64,000 nucleotides of DNA, from positions 110,245 to 174,244 of the forward strand of contig SLUK01000006.1 in NCBI GenBank assembly GCA_004340125.1, read 5' to 3'. Of the stretch, positions 8,812 through 17,800 are shown piece by piece. The notes beneath the pieces are model-generated. The model saw only the letters and a list, made by a program, of their open reading frames with translations. It did no database searches and had not been told where the DNA came from. The stretch is from Harryflintia acetispora (lineage in GTDB: Bacteria > Bacillota > Clostridia > Oscillospirales > Ruminococcaceae). How positions within the stretch are numbered: position 1 is the first letter of the stretch; every line of letters starts with the position of its first letter. The position numbers were made by a program, and so were the translations under genes.

Positions 8812-10125
8812 TCAGCCAATTTGACCGATTTGAGCGGCGCGGGATTCGATGGCGGACAATGCCGCATCAATATCCCCGCCCTGCAGGACAGTCTGGAGCT
8901 CTTCCTCAACGATATCGTCGATGTTATAGGTATTAATGCCATACGGGACCTGTGGAACCAGCTCGGCCCAAGCGGCGAAATCTTCCCAGATCTTCTGGTT
9001 GCCGAAGAAAGCGTCCTGTGCCTCATAGTTGGTGAAGCTGCCGTCGCTTTTGTGCGAGCTGAACAGGCCGATTTCGTTGACCAGTTCGTTCAGGAATCCA
9101 GTATCGCTCGCAAAGGTCTCTTTTAAGAAATTCTCGGCCACATCCGCGTTTGCTACCTTATCCACGACATACCAGGAGGAGCCGCCCACATTGGAAGCAT
9201 TTACGGCTCCCTCTACATGGTCCATGCGGGGAATGGGCTTTAGGGCCCATTTGCCGCTCTGATCCTCAGCGGTCTTGATGGTGGCGCTGATCCAACAGCC
9301 GTCAACGATGGTGGCAAGGTCCCCGTTTTGAATACCGCGCACCTTTTCATCCCAGCCTGGGAAATTCATGACGATGCCGGCATCCATCAAATCTTTATAT
9401 ACCTGCATGGCCTCTTTGATCACCGGATTGCCCGCGATATTTAAGGAGGTGTTGTCCTCGTTTACATACCAGGTGCCGGCTGACTGCATCAGAATTTTCA
9501 TTAGGGTTAAGTCGCCGCTGGTCTGTTCCAGCATGCTGACGCCAGTCGCTTCCTTTACTTTCTTGCCTATCTCGATATATTCGCTCCAGGTGATATTGTT
9601 CAGATCTTCGCCGGTGTACCCGGCCTGTTCCAGAAAATCCACACGATAGAACATACCGCATACGGCACTGTCAAAAGGAACGCCATAAATTTTTCCATCG
9701 CGGGTAAAGGCGCTCAGTTTGTAGGGCATCCAGTCGTCTGCGTTTATAATACTGGACAGATCGCGCAGCGAACCGGGGAAAACGTCCAGATAGCCGCCCA
9801 CCCTGTAATCTTCGATCAAAACGATGTTGGGCAGGCCGTCATAACTTTCCGCCGCAAAGGCGGTATTCAGCTTCTGGACAACATCATTGAGCGACTGGCT
9901 GATCACGGTTAAAGTCACATCAGGGTGCTCAGCCTCATAGCGTTCCTTTGCGAGGCGCAACGCCTTCACATTAAAATTGTCGTCCCACGCCCAGGCGGTA
10001 ATTTCTGTTTTACTTTCGTCGGCCGTTTTTCCGGCATTGGAGCCGGAGGTGGAACCGCCGCAGGCCGGCAGGCACAGTGCTGCCGCCGCAGCCAGCAGCA
10101 GAGCAAGTAGTTTCCTGATCCTCAT
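8812..10125 (-). CDS. Extracellular sugar-binding lipoprotein (family 1)
   Basis: 437 residues. The signal peptide ends in the lipobox LPAC (LLLAAAAALCLPACGGS), so the mature protein should be lipid-anchored at Cys. The body has the family 1 binding-protein pattern: ITAWAWDDNFNVKALRLAKERYE near residue 43, YDGLPNIVLIEDYRVGGYLD near 95, and DGKIYGVPFDSAVCGMFYRVD near 140. It captures sugar for the two downstream permeases. The ligand is unknown; the GH2 neighbour suggests a beta-linked oligosaccharide. Confidence 0.93.
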   Translation of the reverse strand: MRIRKLLALLLAAAAALCLPACGGSTSGSNAGKTADESKTEITAWAWDDNFNVKALRLAKERYEAEHPDVTLTVISQSLNDVVQKLNTAFAAESYDGLPNIVLIEDYRVGGYLDVFPGSLRDLSSIINADDWMPYKLSAFTRDGKIYGVPFDSAVCGMFYRVDFLEQAGYTGEDLNNITWSEYIEIGKKVKEATGVSMLEQTSGDLTLMKILMQSAGTWYVNEDNTSLNIAGNPVIKEAMQVYKDLMDAGIVMNFPGWDEKVRGIQNGDLATIVDGCWISATIKTAEDQSGKWALKPIPRMDHVEGAVNASNVGGSSWYVVDKVANADVAENFLKETFASDTGFLNELVNEIGLFSSHKSDGSFTNYEAQDAFFGNQKIWEDFAAWAELVPQVPYGINTYNIDDIVEEELQTVLQGGDIDAALSAIESRAAQIGQIG

Positions 10126-10196
10126 GAACCTTCCTCCTCTTATGGCCAGAAATTTGTCGAATCTTTCTGTAATGCGCGCTCATTACCTGTGCTTTC

Positions 10197-10246
10197 ATTA
10201 TAGTGTGTCGTCCGAAACAAGCGGTAGGATCAATTTTGGTCAAAAT
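10197..10246 (-). promoter_or_regulatory. Promoter and candidate activator palindrome of the sugar operon
   Basis: On the minus strand a perfect TATAAT (10202-10197) lies about 70 bp before the lipoprotein start, but the -35 position (10225-10220, ACCGCT) is poor. A perfect 14-bp palindrome, ATTTTG-GT-CAAAAT, sits at 10233-10246 just upstream of it. A good -10, a weak -35 and an upstream palindrome fit an activator-dependent promoter. The AraC-type regulator encoded next door is the obvious candidate; this is inference. Confidence 0.5.
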
Positions 10247-10338
10247 AGGATTGGTTTGAGGATATAAAATAAAATAACACAGTTTATATATTTAATTTTG
10301 TTAACTTTAACCAATTAATCTTAGCGGCAATGCAGAGA

Positions 10339-12117
10339 TTACTGATCCCCGGCGGGCAGATGGATTGTCACACAGGTGCCGCCCCCCACACTGCTGGAAA
10401 TTGACACTCCGAAGTTTTCCCCGTATAACAGCTGCAGCCGCTCATTCACATTCCGTATGCCAATGCTCTCCCTTTCCTGGGCGCTATGTGAGGTTACTGC
10501 TTCCTGTGAGGAGAAGCCGCATCCGTTGTCAATGATCTCGCAGACCAGCTCGCCCTTTTTTACACGCGCAAAGATGCTAACCAAGCCGCTGTCGTTCTCC
10601 TCCGGGAACGCGTGGAAAAATGCATTTTCCACAAAAGGCTGCAGCATGAGCTTGGGGACGAGGCAGTCCTTTGCACTTTCCTCGCAGTGGAATTGCAGGG
10701 AAATGCGGTCGCCAAAGCGGATTTTTTGTAAGAAGGCATAGCTCTCCACGCTGGCGAGCTCCCGCTCCAGCGTGATAAATTCCTGGTCGCTGCTGATATT
10801 GCTGCGCAGCAACAGCGTAAGCATATCGAGCGCCTTTTCCGCATTTTGGTTTTCACCGTGTATGATCAGAAACTTGATGGACGCAAGGGTATTGTAAATA
10901 AAGTGGGGGTCCAGCTGCATGCGAAGGCTGCGTATTTCCATCTTGCGTTTCTGCCGTTCCTTTTCCTGTAAAGCCCCGACATAGGACTCCGCCCGTTGGG
11001 CCATCCGGTTGTAAGCGGTTCCCAGCTGCCGTACCTCATATCCTCCCTTGATCTGGATGGGCATGAACATTTCCTTTTCCTTCGCGTGTTCCATATGGCG
11101 GATCAGCTGCCGCAGCGGTGCAAACCGGAACTCAAGCCGTGTGAAAAGCACGAGCAGCATCGCAAGGATGACCAGCAGGCAGACGAATAACGTTTCATAG
11201 AAACTTTCGCGTACATGCTGCACCACCGTCTGATTGTCGATGATGGCGATGGCATGAAGCCCCCAGTTGCTGATCGGGACGGAAACGAGATGCACCTTTG
11301 CCTCCTGAAAGAAGGCTTCTGCAAAAGCAAGGTCCTGCTGTTCCGCCGCACGCGCGGTTTTTAACAGCTGTGGGAAGGAGCGGCCGATCAGTGTCTCGTC
11401 CTCGGCGCTCACGATAATTCCCTCGTCGTTGAGAAGCATCAGACGGCTTGAAGCGTTGCTCAAGGCGGTGTAAGCGCTTTTTAGCTGCCCCTGCCGCACG
11501 ACAACATAGGCAAATCCATAAATTTCCCTGTTTCCTCTGCTTCGGAGCGTTTTGGACATCAGTATGCAGTTGTGGTCCACGTCCCATTCGGACGGCCCGT
11601 TTTGTATGAAAATATATTCCGGCTTGTTGGAAGTACTCTGTCCCTTGTAAGAGGCTGCCTTTTGAAGAAAAAATTCTTCGGTTACAGTGGAATACGCATA
11701 AGATTTTTTTACCGCCCCCTTCACATCGGTTAAAATCAGCGGCCAGGAGAAACCGTTCTCTCCAATAAAATCCAGCTGTTTGAGCAACGTCGTCAGCTGG
11801 TAGGACGCCTGTCTCGCTTCCAGCGTAGTGGCGTCCTGCGTGGTGAGAAAAGATTGCACGGCCCAGCCGCTTTGCAGTGCGTACAAAAGAGAGGAATGCT
11901 CCTGCGTCCATTCGGCAAAAGCCTCCTGCACCTGCCCCAGGCTCTGCTTACTTGAATAGCTGATGGTATCCAGATGGAGCTTCTGAGAATTGTTCCAGGA
12001 AATCGCCATGGTCAAGGTGCACGCAACGACCACCCCAGCCACGGTAAGAAGCAGAACCTCCAAAAACAAGCTGTTCGCCTGGACAATTTTTAAAAAACGT
12101 CTCTGGTTCGTTTTCAT
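10339..12117 (-). CDS. YesM-type sensor histidine kinase
   Basis: 592 residues. A first membrane span (about 17-40, VLLLTVAGVVVACTLTMAI) is followed by a 260-residue extracellular sensor region, a second span (about 305-325), a HAMP-like linker and a LytS/YesM-type kinase core. The phospho-acceptor motif is RMQLDPHFIYNTLASIKF near residue 400. The ATPase domain shows IDNGCGF near 537 and ESIGIRNVNERLQLLYG near 560. It phosphorylates the AraC-type regulator encoded immediately upstream, with a 4-bp gap. Kinases of this class commonly sense sugars or their binding proteins and control adjacent ABC operons. Confidence 0.93.
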   Translation of the reverse strand: MKTNQRRFLKIVQANSLFLEVLLLTVAGVVVACTLTMAISWNNSQKLHLDTISYSSKQSLGQVQEAFAEWTQEHSSLLYALQSGWAVQSFLTTQDATTLEARQASYQLTTLLKQLDFIGENGFSWPLILTDVKGAVKKSYAYSTVTEEFFLQKAASYKGQSTSNKPEYIFIQNGPSEWDVDHNCILMSKTLRSRGNREIYGFAYVVVRQGQLKSAYTALSNASSRLMLLNDEGIIVSAEDETLIGRSFPQLLKTARAAEQQDLAFAEAFFQEAKVHLVSVPISNWGLHAIAIIDNQTVVQHVRESFYETLFVCLLVILAMLLVLFTRLEFRFAPLRQLIRHMEHAKEKEMFMPIQIKGGYEVRQLGTAYNRMAQRAESYVGALQEKERQKRKMEIRSLRMQLDPHFIYNTLASIKFLIIHGENQNAEKALDMLTLLLRSNISSDQEFITLERELASVESYAFLQKIRFGDRISLQFHCEESAKDCLVPKLMLQPFVENAFFHAFPEENDSGLVSIFARVKKGELVCEIIDNGCGFSSQEAVTSHSAQERESIGIRNVNERLQLLYGENFGVSISSSVGGGTCVTIHLPAGDQ

Positions 12118-12121
12118 ATAT

Positions 12122-13654
12122 TCACCTCTGTCTTTTCTGGTACTGCTTGCGGTAAGCGGTGGGCGTCACACCAAGACTTTTTTTAAAAACGCGTGAGAAA
12201 TAACTATTGTCGGTATAGCCTACCTGCGCGCCCACCTCAGCCACGGAGAGTATGTTTTCCTGGAGCAGTTGCTGAGCCTTTTGAATGCGCACGGTGTTCA
12301 GATACTCTGTAAAGCTCTTTTGGTAATGCGTCGTAAAATAGGCTGACAAATAATGATAGTTAAAACTGAACTGTTTGGCCAGATCATATAGGGAAAGCTG
12401 CTGCGCATAGTGCGTTTCAACATAATCCAGGATCATTTCCTCTGACGGCTTTTTTTTGACGATACAGTATTGCTGCAGCTCTTCGGCCAGCTGCTCCGTC
12501 AGCTGTAGCAATTCGCCGGAAAAACGTGTATTGCTGATGCGTACGATCAGGTTCCGGCGCAGCTCCACCGTATGTTCCAGCGGAAGCTCGGCCTCTTCGA
12601 GATAGTCGATAATTTGGTATACGATATTAGAGAGAAGGGCCTTTAATTTTAGCTCTTCCATGGAGGCGGTGGAAAGAATATCCCGGGTATACTGAACCAT
12701 CGCGTCGAGGGCGTCCAGCATGCGCCCCTGTTCCAGTAAAGCGCTGAAATGCTGCACATCCCAGGGAACCCTTTCCTGAAATCCGGTTCTGAGGGAAGCC
12801 TCCTCGATGAAATAATCCTTGTGATGATAAAAACGCTGCTTGAGTGTTGCAGCATATCCATTTTTCCAATGCTGGTACAACTCAGACCAGTGGCCGATCG
12901 CATCGCTATACACCCAGAACGAGTCCCCAAGGGAATGCTCCATAATCACCGCAACCCGCCTTGCGGCCATGGCATCCCGCCGCTCAAACTCTGCTGATGT
13001 ATTGATCAGCAGAACCAGCCTCCTGTTTTCAAACTCGGCCACGGTAGTACAGCGGCCTGAAAAGCATTCCTGCGCCGCCTTACGCAGTAAATCGCAACAG
13101 CGGCCAAGATCCGGCGCCTTGTCAAAGACATAGGGCACATCCATGGCCAAGAGCCTGTACTGCGGACCCGGGAAAAAAGGCCCTGGATCCGCCGCAAGAT
13201 TTTCAGACATCCCGGCCAATAGCAGGCCCAACAGGCTTTCCGCTGTCGGACGAAAAGAAGGTACAAAATGACAGGATGGTATTTTTGATGCGATCCTTTC
13301 CAGAAGGGTCAGCAGCTCGTCCGCCCGTAGCGTGGGCTTGAGCACATAATCAACCGCCCCATACTGAAAACAGTCGCGGACATATTCAAAATCACTGTAT
13401 CCGCTCAAAACAATTACGCGTATATCAGGGAAGCGCATCTGCAATGTTTTGGTCAGTTCCACGCCGTCCATCTGCGGCATTCGGATATCGGTAAGTACAA
13501 TGTGCGGCCGAGCTTGTGCGATTAGCTCCAGGGCCTGTTGGCCATTGGCCGCCTCCCCTGCGATCTCAAACCCGTACGCAGCCCAATCGACCAGGTAGTG
13601 AATCGACTGACGGGTTTCATATTCGTCCTCAACAAGAAAAATTCTGCATTTCAT
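12122..13654 (-). CDS. YesN-type response regulator with AraC-family DNA-binding domain
   Basis: 510 residues. The receiver domain spans residues 1-115 (LVEDEYETRQS; phospho-Asp in HIVLTDIRMPQMDG; Lys in DYVLKP). A middle region of about 280 residues follows, and two AraC helix-turn-helix motifs lie at about 405-505 (LSLYDLAKQFSFNYHYLSAYF and SVAEVGAQVGYTDNSYFSRVF). It is the first gene of a two-gene signalling operon with the kinase and should activate the sugar operon from 10125. Confidence 0.94.
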   Translation of the reverse strand: MKCRIFLVEDEYETRQSIHYLVDWAAYGFEIAGEAANGQQALELIAQARPHIVLTDIRMPQMDGVELTKTLQMRFPDIRVIVLSGYSDFEYVRDCFQYGAVDYVLKPTLRADELLTLLERIASKIPSCHFVPSFRPTAESLLGLLLAGMSENLAADPGPFFPGPQYRLLAMDVPYVFDKAPDLGRCCDLLRKAAQECFSGRCTTVAEFENRRLVLLINTSAEFERRDAMAARRVAVIMEHSLGDSFWVYSDAIGHWSELYQHWKNGYAATLKQRFYHHKDYFIEEASLRTGFQERVPWDVQHFSALLEQGRMLDALDAMVQYTRDILSTASMEELKLKALLSNIVYQIIDYLEEAELPLEHTVELRRNLIVRISNTRFSGELLQLTEQLAEELQQYCIVKKKPSEEMILDYVETHYAQQLSLYDLAKQFSFNYHYLSAYFTTHYQKSFTEYLNTVRIQKAQQLLQENILSVAEVGAQVGYTDNSYFSRVFKKSLGVTPTAYRKQYQKRQR

Positions 13655-13901
13655 GAAATCTCTCCTGTTCCTATTTCAAAAACCCTTGTCCCCTTAATCC
13701 GGCAAAATGTCTGTTTCTTCGCGTTTGCTTCCAGTATAGCATACATGATACAAGGGTTGTACAGATCGGGGGGAGTTTGCTTCTTTTTATTTGTTGGGGA
13801 AAAGAATAATTGTGCAGGTGAGAAAAAATGATCATTATCTGTTTTTCAGTATAAGGATGATCGTGTCGATCTTTCCATCGGGTAATGATGCTGTTAACAT
13901 A

Positions 13902-13938
13902 AAAAACACGTTTAAGCGATTCGCTTAAACGTGTTTTT
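13902..13938. terminator. Bidirectional intrinsic terminator
   Basis: A perfect palindrome with arms AAAAACACGTTTAAGCGA and complement has A and T runs at the ends. It lies between the regulator operon start and the tRNA gene and insulates the regulator promoter region (13655-13900). That region holds no convincing promoter match. Confidence 0.8.
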
Positions 13939-13954
13939 GCGGCAGTAGACGCAC

Positions 13955-13983
13955 AAAAATCCGAACCCTATGGGTTCGGATTT
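13955..13983 (-). terminator. Intrinsic terminator of the tRNA-Leu gene
   Basis: A 10-bp stem (ATCCGAACCC and complement) is followed by TTTTT on the minus strand. It lies 9 bp beyond the CCA end of the tRNA. Confidence 0.8.
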
Positions 13984-13991
13984 CATGTTGT

Positions 13992-14073
13992 TGGTGCGGG
14001 AGATGGGACTTGAACCCACACCCCGAAAGACTGGCTCCTAAGACCAGCGCGTCTGCCATTCCGCCACTCCCGC
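13992..14073 (-). tRNA. tRNA-Leu (anticodon UAG)
   Basis: Read on the minus strand, the acceptor arm is GCGGGAG/CTCCCGC with discriminator A and an encoded CCA. The anticodon stem is CTGGT/GCCAG with loop CTTAGGA, giving anticodon TAG. A class II long variable arm follows (TCTTTCGGGGTGT), then the T arm with GGTTCAAGTCC. The total length of 82 nt fits tRNA-Leu. Confidence 0.95.
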
Positions 14074-14239
14074 ACAGATACAAATTATACTAGCATATTT
14101 TTTGGCGGCGTGTCAACTGGGGAGCGCCGCGAAGTTTTAGAGATCATTTACATCTTAGCAGTTGTTTTACGAGGGAGCAGCTACTATAATAGAAACAGAT
14201 ACCGGGTTCGGCAATCAAGGAAAAGCAGGAGCGCGCCTC

Positions 14240-15514
14240 ATGGAGAAAAAATACCGCGAATATTACTGGAAGCGCCTGGACAACGCGGCCAAGGCCTTCT
14301 CGGCGATTTCCAATAAAAAGAACACCAACGTCTACCGCTTGAGCGCCGTCCTGCGCGAGGAGGTGGTCCCCGACCTGCTGCAGCAGGCGGTGGAGCGCAC
14401 CTTGGTGGATATTCCATCCTTTTGCGTCAAGCAGCGCAAGGGCTTTTTTTGGTATTATCTCGAAAGCAACTTCTCAAAGCCCCTCGTCCAGGAGGAGCGA
14501 ACCTATCCTTGTCTTAGGATCGAGCGGATTCAAAACAACGGCTACCTGTTCCGCACCTCCTACTTCGGGCGCAAGATCAGCCTCGAGATTTTTCATTCCC
14601 TGACCGACGGGACCGGGGCCTTGATGTTTTTGCGCCGGCTGCTCTATCACTACCTTGCCCTGGCGCACCCTGACCGGGACCTGGGTGAGTGTCCGCTCTT
14701 CGAGGGGAGCTGCCACCCCAACGAGTTCGAGGAGGACAGCTTCATCAAAAACTATTCCCGGGATTCGGAGAAGGAGAGCCACACCACGGCGGCGGCCTTC
14801 CGCCTGCGCGGGCCGCTGCTGGAAAGGCGGGTCACGAGAGTGATCACCGGGGTGCTGCCGGTGCGGCCGATGCTCGCTTTATGCAAGAGCGCGGGCGCCA
14901 CCGTGACCGAATACATGACCGCGCTGCTGCTGCGCTCGATCTATCTGGGCGGCAATCCGAAATTTCGGCGGGATAAGCCGATTGTGATCTGCATCCCGGT
15001 CAACCTGCGCAGCTTCTACCAGTCGCACACCCTGTGCAATTTTTTCTCCTACCTCAACATCGGAATGACCTTCGACCGGGACTACACCTTTGAGGAGGTG
15101 CTGGAAAGGGTCAAAAAGTCCTTCAAGGAGGAGCTGTGCCAGGAGCGCCTCGCGCAGAAGCTGCGCTACAACGTCGAGGCGGAGCGCAACCTGCTCGTGC
15201 GCTTCATCCCGTTATTTATCAAGCGGATCGGCCTGCGGGTCATTCACCGCCGGGGTGAGCGGGGGCAAAGCTGCGCGCTCTCCAACCTCGGGGTGGTCAC
15301 CCTGCCACAGGGGATGCAGGAATTTGTCGAGCGCATGGACCTGTTGGTGAGCATCTCTTCACTCAAGCCGGTCAAGGCGGGGATGGTGAGCCTTGGGGAC
15401 AGGATGAGCTTCACCTTCACCAGCTCCCTGGTCTCGGCCGATGTGCAGCAATACTTTTTCAGCTTTCTCGCGCAAAAGGGGATCGACTGCGAGATCGTGC
15501 ACAATGAAATCTGA
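14240..15514 (+). CDS. Alcohol acetyltransferase/condensation-domain-like protein
   Basis: 424 residues from the ATG at 14240, which has AGGAG eight bases upstream; an upstream in-frame ATG at 14162 lacks a ribosome site. The chloramphenicol-acetyltransferase/condensation fold motif HxxxDG appears as IFHSLTDGTGALMFLRRLLY near residue 125, and a second conserved Asn-rich stretch is CIPVNLRSFYQSHTLCNFFSY near 255. These acyltransferases move an acyl group from CoA or a carrier to an alcohol or amine; the substrate is unknown. It is followed after 12 bp by a DUF6320 gene, probably one transcription unit. Confidence 0.75.
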   Translation: MEKKYREYYWKRLDNAAKAFSAISNKKNTNVYRLSAVLREEVVPDLLQQAVERTLVDIPSFCVKQRKGFFWYYLESNFSKPLVQEERTYPCLRIERIQNNGYLFRTSYFGRKISLEIFHSLTDGTGALMFLRRLLYHYLALAHPDRDLGECPLFEGSCHPNEFEEDSFIKNYSRDSEKESHTTAAAFRLRGPLLERRVTRVITGVLPVRPMLALCKSAGATVTEYMTALLLRSIYLGGNPKFRRDKPIVICIPVNLRSFYQSHTLCNFFSYLNIGMTFDRDYTFEEVLERVKKSFKEELCQERLAQKLRYNVEAERNLLVRFIPLFIKRIGLRVIHRRGERGQSCALSNLGVVTLPQGMQEFVERMDLLVSISSLKPVKAGMVSLGDRMSFTFTSSLVSADVQQYFFSFLAQKGIDCEIVHNEI

Positions 15515-15526
15515 GGAGGCGGCGGG

Positions 15527-16189
15527 ATGACCTATTGCAAGCGCTGCGGCGTGAGAGCGCAGGGCGAGGACGAATACTGCGTGCTCTGCGGCGCCCCGCT
15601 CGAGAGCTTGGGCGGGGAAGAGGCGCCGCTCTATCCGCATATCAAGTTTTCCAACCGCATGCGCTACCTGCTGCGTGTGCTGGCGATGGTCTCGGTGGTG
15701 CTGGTGGCGCTCTCACTCTATTTCGATTATGTCGCCGACAGCGACACCATCTGGTCGCTGATCGTGCTCGGGGCCACCATCTATGGCTGGACCAGCTTCC
15801 TGACCGCCCGGCGCTCCTTCAAAAACGTGGGGCTGATGATCTTCATCCAGCTCATCGCCATCTCGGTGCTCGGCTATGTCATCGACCTTTCCACCGGCAA
15901 CCACGGCTGGATGCTCGGCTACGTCATCCCCTTTCTGATCATCGCCGCGCAGGGGATCATCACCTCGGTCATGCTGGTGCGCCCGCTCCTGTTCCGGGAC
16001 TTCGTGCTCTACCAGTTCATGATCGGAATTTTGGGGATCCTTTCGATTTTGCTGATGGTCTTCGGCCTGACCACGGTGTGCTGGCCCTACATCACGGCCT
16101 GCATTTATTCGGCCGTCATCCTGGTGGGCACCATCCTGTTGGCCGACCGCAAAACCAAACAGGAGATGGTCAAACGGTTCCACTTTTAA
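15527..16189 (+). CDS. DUF6320-like zinc-ribbon membrane protein
   Basis: 220 residues. The N-terminus is a zinc ribbon (CKRC at residue 4 and CVLC at 19), followed by about six hydrophobic segments (for example LLRVLAMVSVVLVALSLYF, VGLMIFIQLIAISVLGYVI, LLMVFGLTTVCWPYITACIY). GAGGAGGCGGG precedes the ATG. The acyltransferase-like gene upstream suggests a membrane complex, but no function is known. Confidence 0.75.
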   Translation: MTYCKRCGVRAQGEDEYCVLCGAPLESLGGEEAPLYPHIKFSNRMRYLLRVLAMVSVVLVALSLYFDYVADSDTIWSLIVLGATIYGWTSFLTARRSFKNVGLMIFIQLIAISVLGYVIDLSTGNHGWMLGYVIPFLIIAAQGIITSVMLVRPLLFRDFVLYQFMIGILGILSILLMVFGLTTVCWPYITACIYSAVILVGTILLADRKTKQEMVKRFHF

Positions 16190-16204
16190 AAAACAAAAGA
16201 AAAT

Positions 16205-16391
16205 GACCCATAGTATAGCTTACTATGGGTCATTTTTATATGCCGTCTGGTCGTTTTGGGCCGCAAAACTGCGGTGATTTTACTAAATTGTCCTAATTAT
16301 ATCCTTTTTTGAGAAGGTTTACAAGGGGAATCCGGCTTTTGGGGGAGATACCCGCCCGGAAAAAGACAGCCAGTAAGCTATGCTGTAGGTC
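16205..16391. repeat. Switch cassette A: 27-bp inverted sites enclosing an outward promoter
   Basis: The outer site is 16205-16231 and the inner site 16365-16391, with 133 bp between. Inverted against each other they match at 20 of 27 positions, with an identical 7-bp centre ATAGCTT. The outer site is a perfect 10-bp-arm palindrome and, read on the minus strand, is followed by ATTTTCTTTT, so it also works as a terminator. It likewise serves the DUF6320 gene on its left. The inner site ends 23 bp before the start of the secreted-protein gene. The layout matches cassettes B-F and suggests an invertible promoter in the OFF state; recombination itself is inferred. Confidence 0.8.
16296..16324 (-). 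promoter_or_regulatory. Outward (OFF-oriented) promoter of cassette A
   Basis: On the minus strand TTGTAA (16324-16319), a 17-bp spacer and TATAAT (16301-16296) form a good sigma-A promoter directed away from the gene at 16415. Transcripts should stop at the outer site about 65 bp further on. Confidence 0.75.
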
Positions 16392-16414
16392 TTTCCGGAA
16401 AGGATGGAAGTTGG

Positions 16415-17701
16415 ATGAAACGAAAGCTCCTGGTCCTTTTGACCGTTGTCCTGATCTTGTTCCCCATCCGCGCGTGGGCGCTCTCTCCATCCCAGGCGTA
16501 CGCGGACGTTTACGGGGTCTCCTTCCCGTTCACCCCTTCGCCGCGCGCCGACAGCTACACCTTCACGATCTATGAAGGGAGCACAGCCGACCCGGCCAGC
16601 CTGCTAATGCAGAAGACGTTGAGCGTTCCCACGGCGCAGACTGTTTTCCTGCCCTTTGACTATGATCTGACCCAACGCAGGCAGTACCTGCTGACCGTGA
16701 GTGCCAACGTACAGCCGCAGCGCCAGGGGCTGGACGCCCCCTTCACCCGGGAATACCCCTTCGAGGCCGGGGTCACCTGCGGGCATCCGGAGGCTCCCGG
16801 CGCCTTCCTCGCCGGGGATGGCAGCAGCGAAAACCCCTACCGGGTGGGCACGCCGCAGCAGCTCGACCATGTGCGCGAGCACCTGTCCGCCTGCTTTCGG
16901 CAGACGGCGCATATCGACCTTAGCGGCTGGCCCACGCCCTGGCAGCCGCTCTCCGTCTTCACCGGAACTTACGACGGGGACGGCTACACCATCTCCCATA
17001 TCCCCTTCCAAAACATTGAAGGTTTCAGCCTGTTCGGCCAGCTCAGCGGGGCCACCGTCCGAAGGCTGGGGCTCACCGGTCTGGACTTCTATTCGCCGAC
17101 GGGCGTCACGCTCGGCGCGCTGGCGGGCATCACCGCAAACTCCTTTATCAGCGAATGCTTCCTGCGGGATTCGAGCATCGGCGGGGTGGACAACAATAAC
17201 GGCGCGCTGGCGGGCAATGTGAACAATTCGACCCTGGAGCGCTGCTATGCCGCACATGTAATCACCCAGGGCCGGCATGTGGGAGCCTTTGCGGGTCACT
17301 CGAGCGGGGCGGTTTTAAACGAGTGCTTTGCCATCCCTGACAAAATTACCTTTTACAGCTATGGCCGGGGGACGCTGGTGGGCTGGGACAATGCCGGCAA
17401 CGACCAGTTTTCCGGCTGCTATTATTCCAACGACACCGCGCCGGGAGTCGCCAAGGGCGCGGTGGGCTGGTATATGCGCTCCGGGACTTACAACTACGAC
17501 CCGGCCGGGACCTTGGGACTGCCGCTGGGCTCGTTCTCCTCGCTCTCCAACCTCCCGGGCCTTTCCGGGGAATATTGGGAGGTCAGGGAGGGGGCCGAAT
17601 ACCCCACCCTTCGGTGCGAGCGTCCGCTCACCGCTCCGCAGTCCCGCGCCCTGCAGTCCGCGCCAAGCGCGGACGAAGCTGGATTCGGCCCGGAGGACTG
17701 A
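16415..17701 (+). CDS. Secreted GLUG-like beta-helix protein, switch locus A
   Basis: 428 residues. The signal peptide is LLVLLTVVLILFPIRAWA. An N-terminal beta-sandwich-like domain (about 25-120, with FPFTPSPRADSYTFTIYEG) is followed by the family linker PYRVGTPQQLDHVREHLS (about 150) and then GLUG-like repeats: FTGTYDGDGYTISHIPF, FSLFGQLSGATVRRLGLTG, GALAGNVNNSTLERCYA and GAFAGHSSGAVLNECFA. There is no LPXTG, SLH or other anchor; the C-terminus ends YPTLRCERP plus a short tail. It is most like locus E in its N-domain. GGATGGAAG precedes the ATG, and the only nearby promoter is the reversible-looking one in cassette A. Adhesin-like function is inferred. Confidence 0.82.
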   Translation: MKRKLLVLLTVVLILFPIRAWALSPSQAYADVYGVSFPFTPSPRADSYTFTIYEGSTADPASLLMQKTLSVPTAQTVFLPFDYDLTQRRQYLLTVSANVQPQRQGLDAPFTREYPFEAGVTCGHPEAPGAFLAGDGSSENPYRVGTPQQLDHVREHLSACFRQTAHIDLSGWPTPWQPLSVFTGTYDGDGYTISHIPFQNIEGFSLFGQLSGATVRRLGLTGLDFYSPTGVTLGALAGITANSFISECFLRDSSIGGVDNNNGALAGNVNNSTLERCYAAHVITQGRHVGAFAGHSSGAVLNECFAIPDKITFYSYGRGTLVGWDNAGNDQFSGCYYSNDTAPGVAKGAVGWYMRSGTYNYDPAGTLGLPLGSFSSLSNLPGLSGEYWEVREGAEYPTLRCERPLTAPQSRALQSAPSADEAGFGPED

Positions 17702-17755
17702 TTGGCGCGGGGAGGTGAAAATTTGCCGATGGGGGCGGCATGCACCCAAACGCAG

Positions 17756-17799
17756 AAAAAGCGGCGCGCTGGCCATTGAGCCAGCGCGCCGCTTTTTTT
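17756..17799. terminator. Bidirectional intrinsic terminator
   Basis: A 16-bp stem (arms beginning AAAGCGGCGCGCTGGC) has A and T runs on the two sides. It ends both the locus A gene and leuD, which converge here. Confidence 0.9.
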
Positions 17800-17800
17800 A

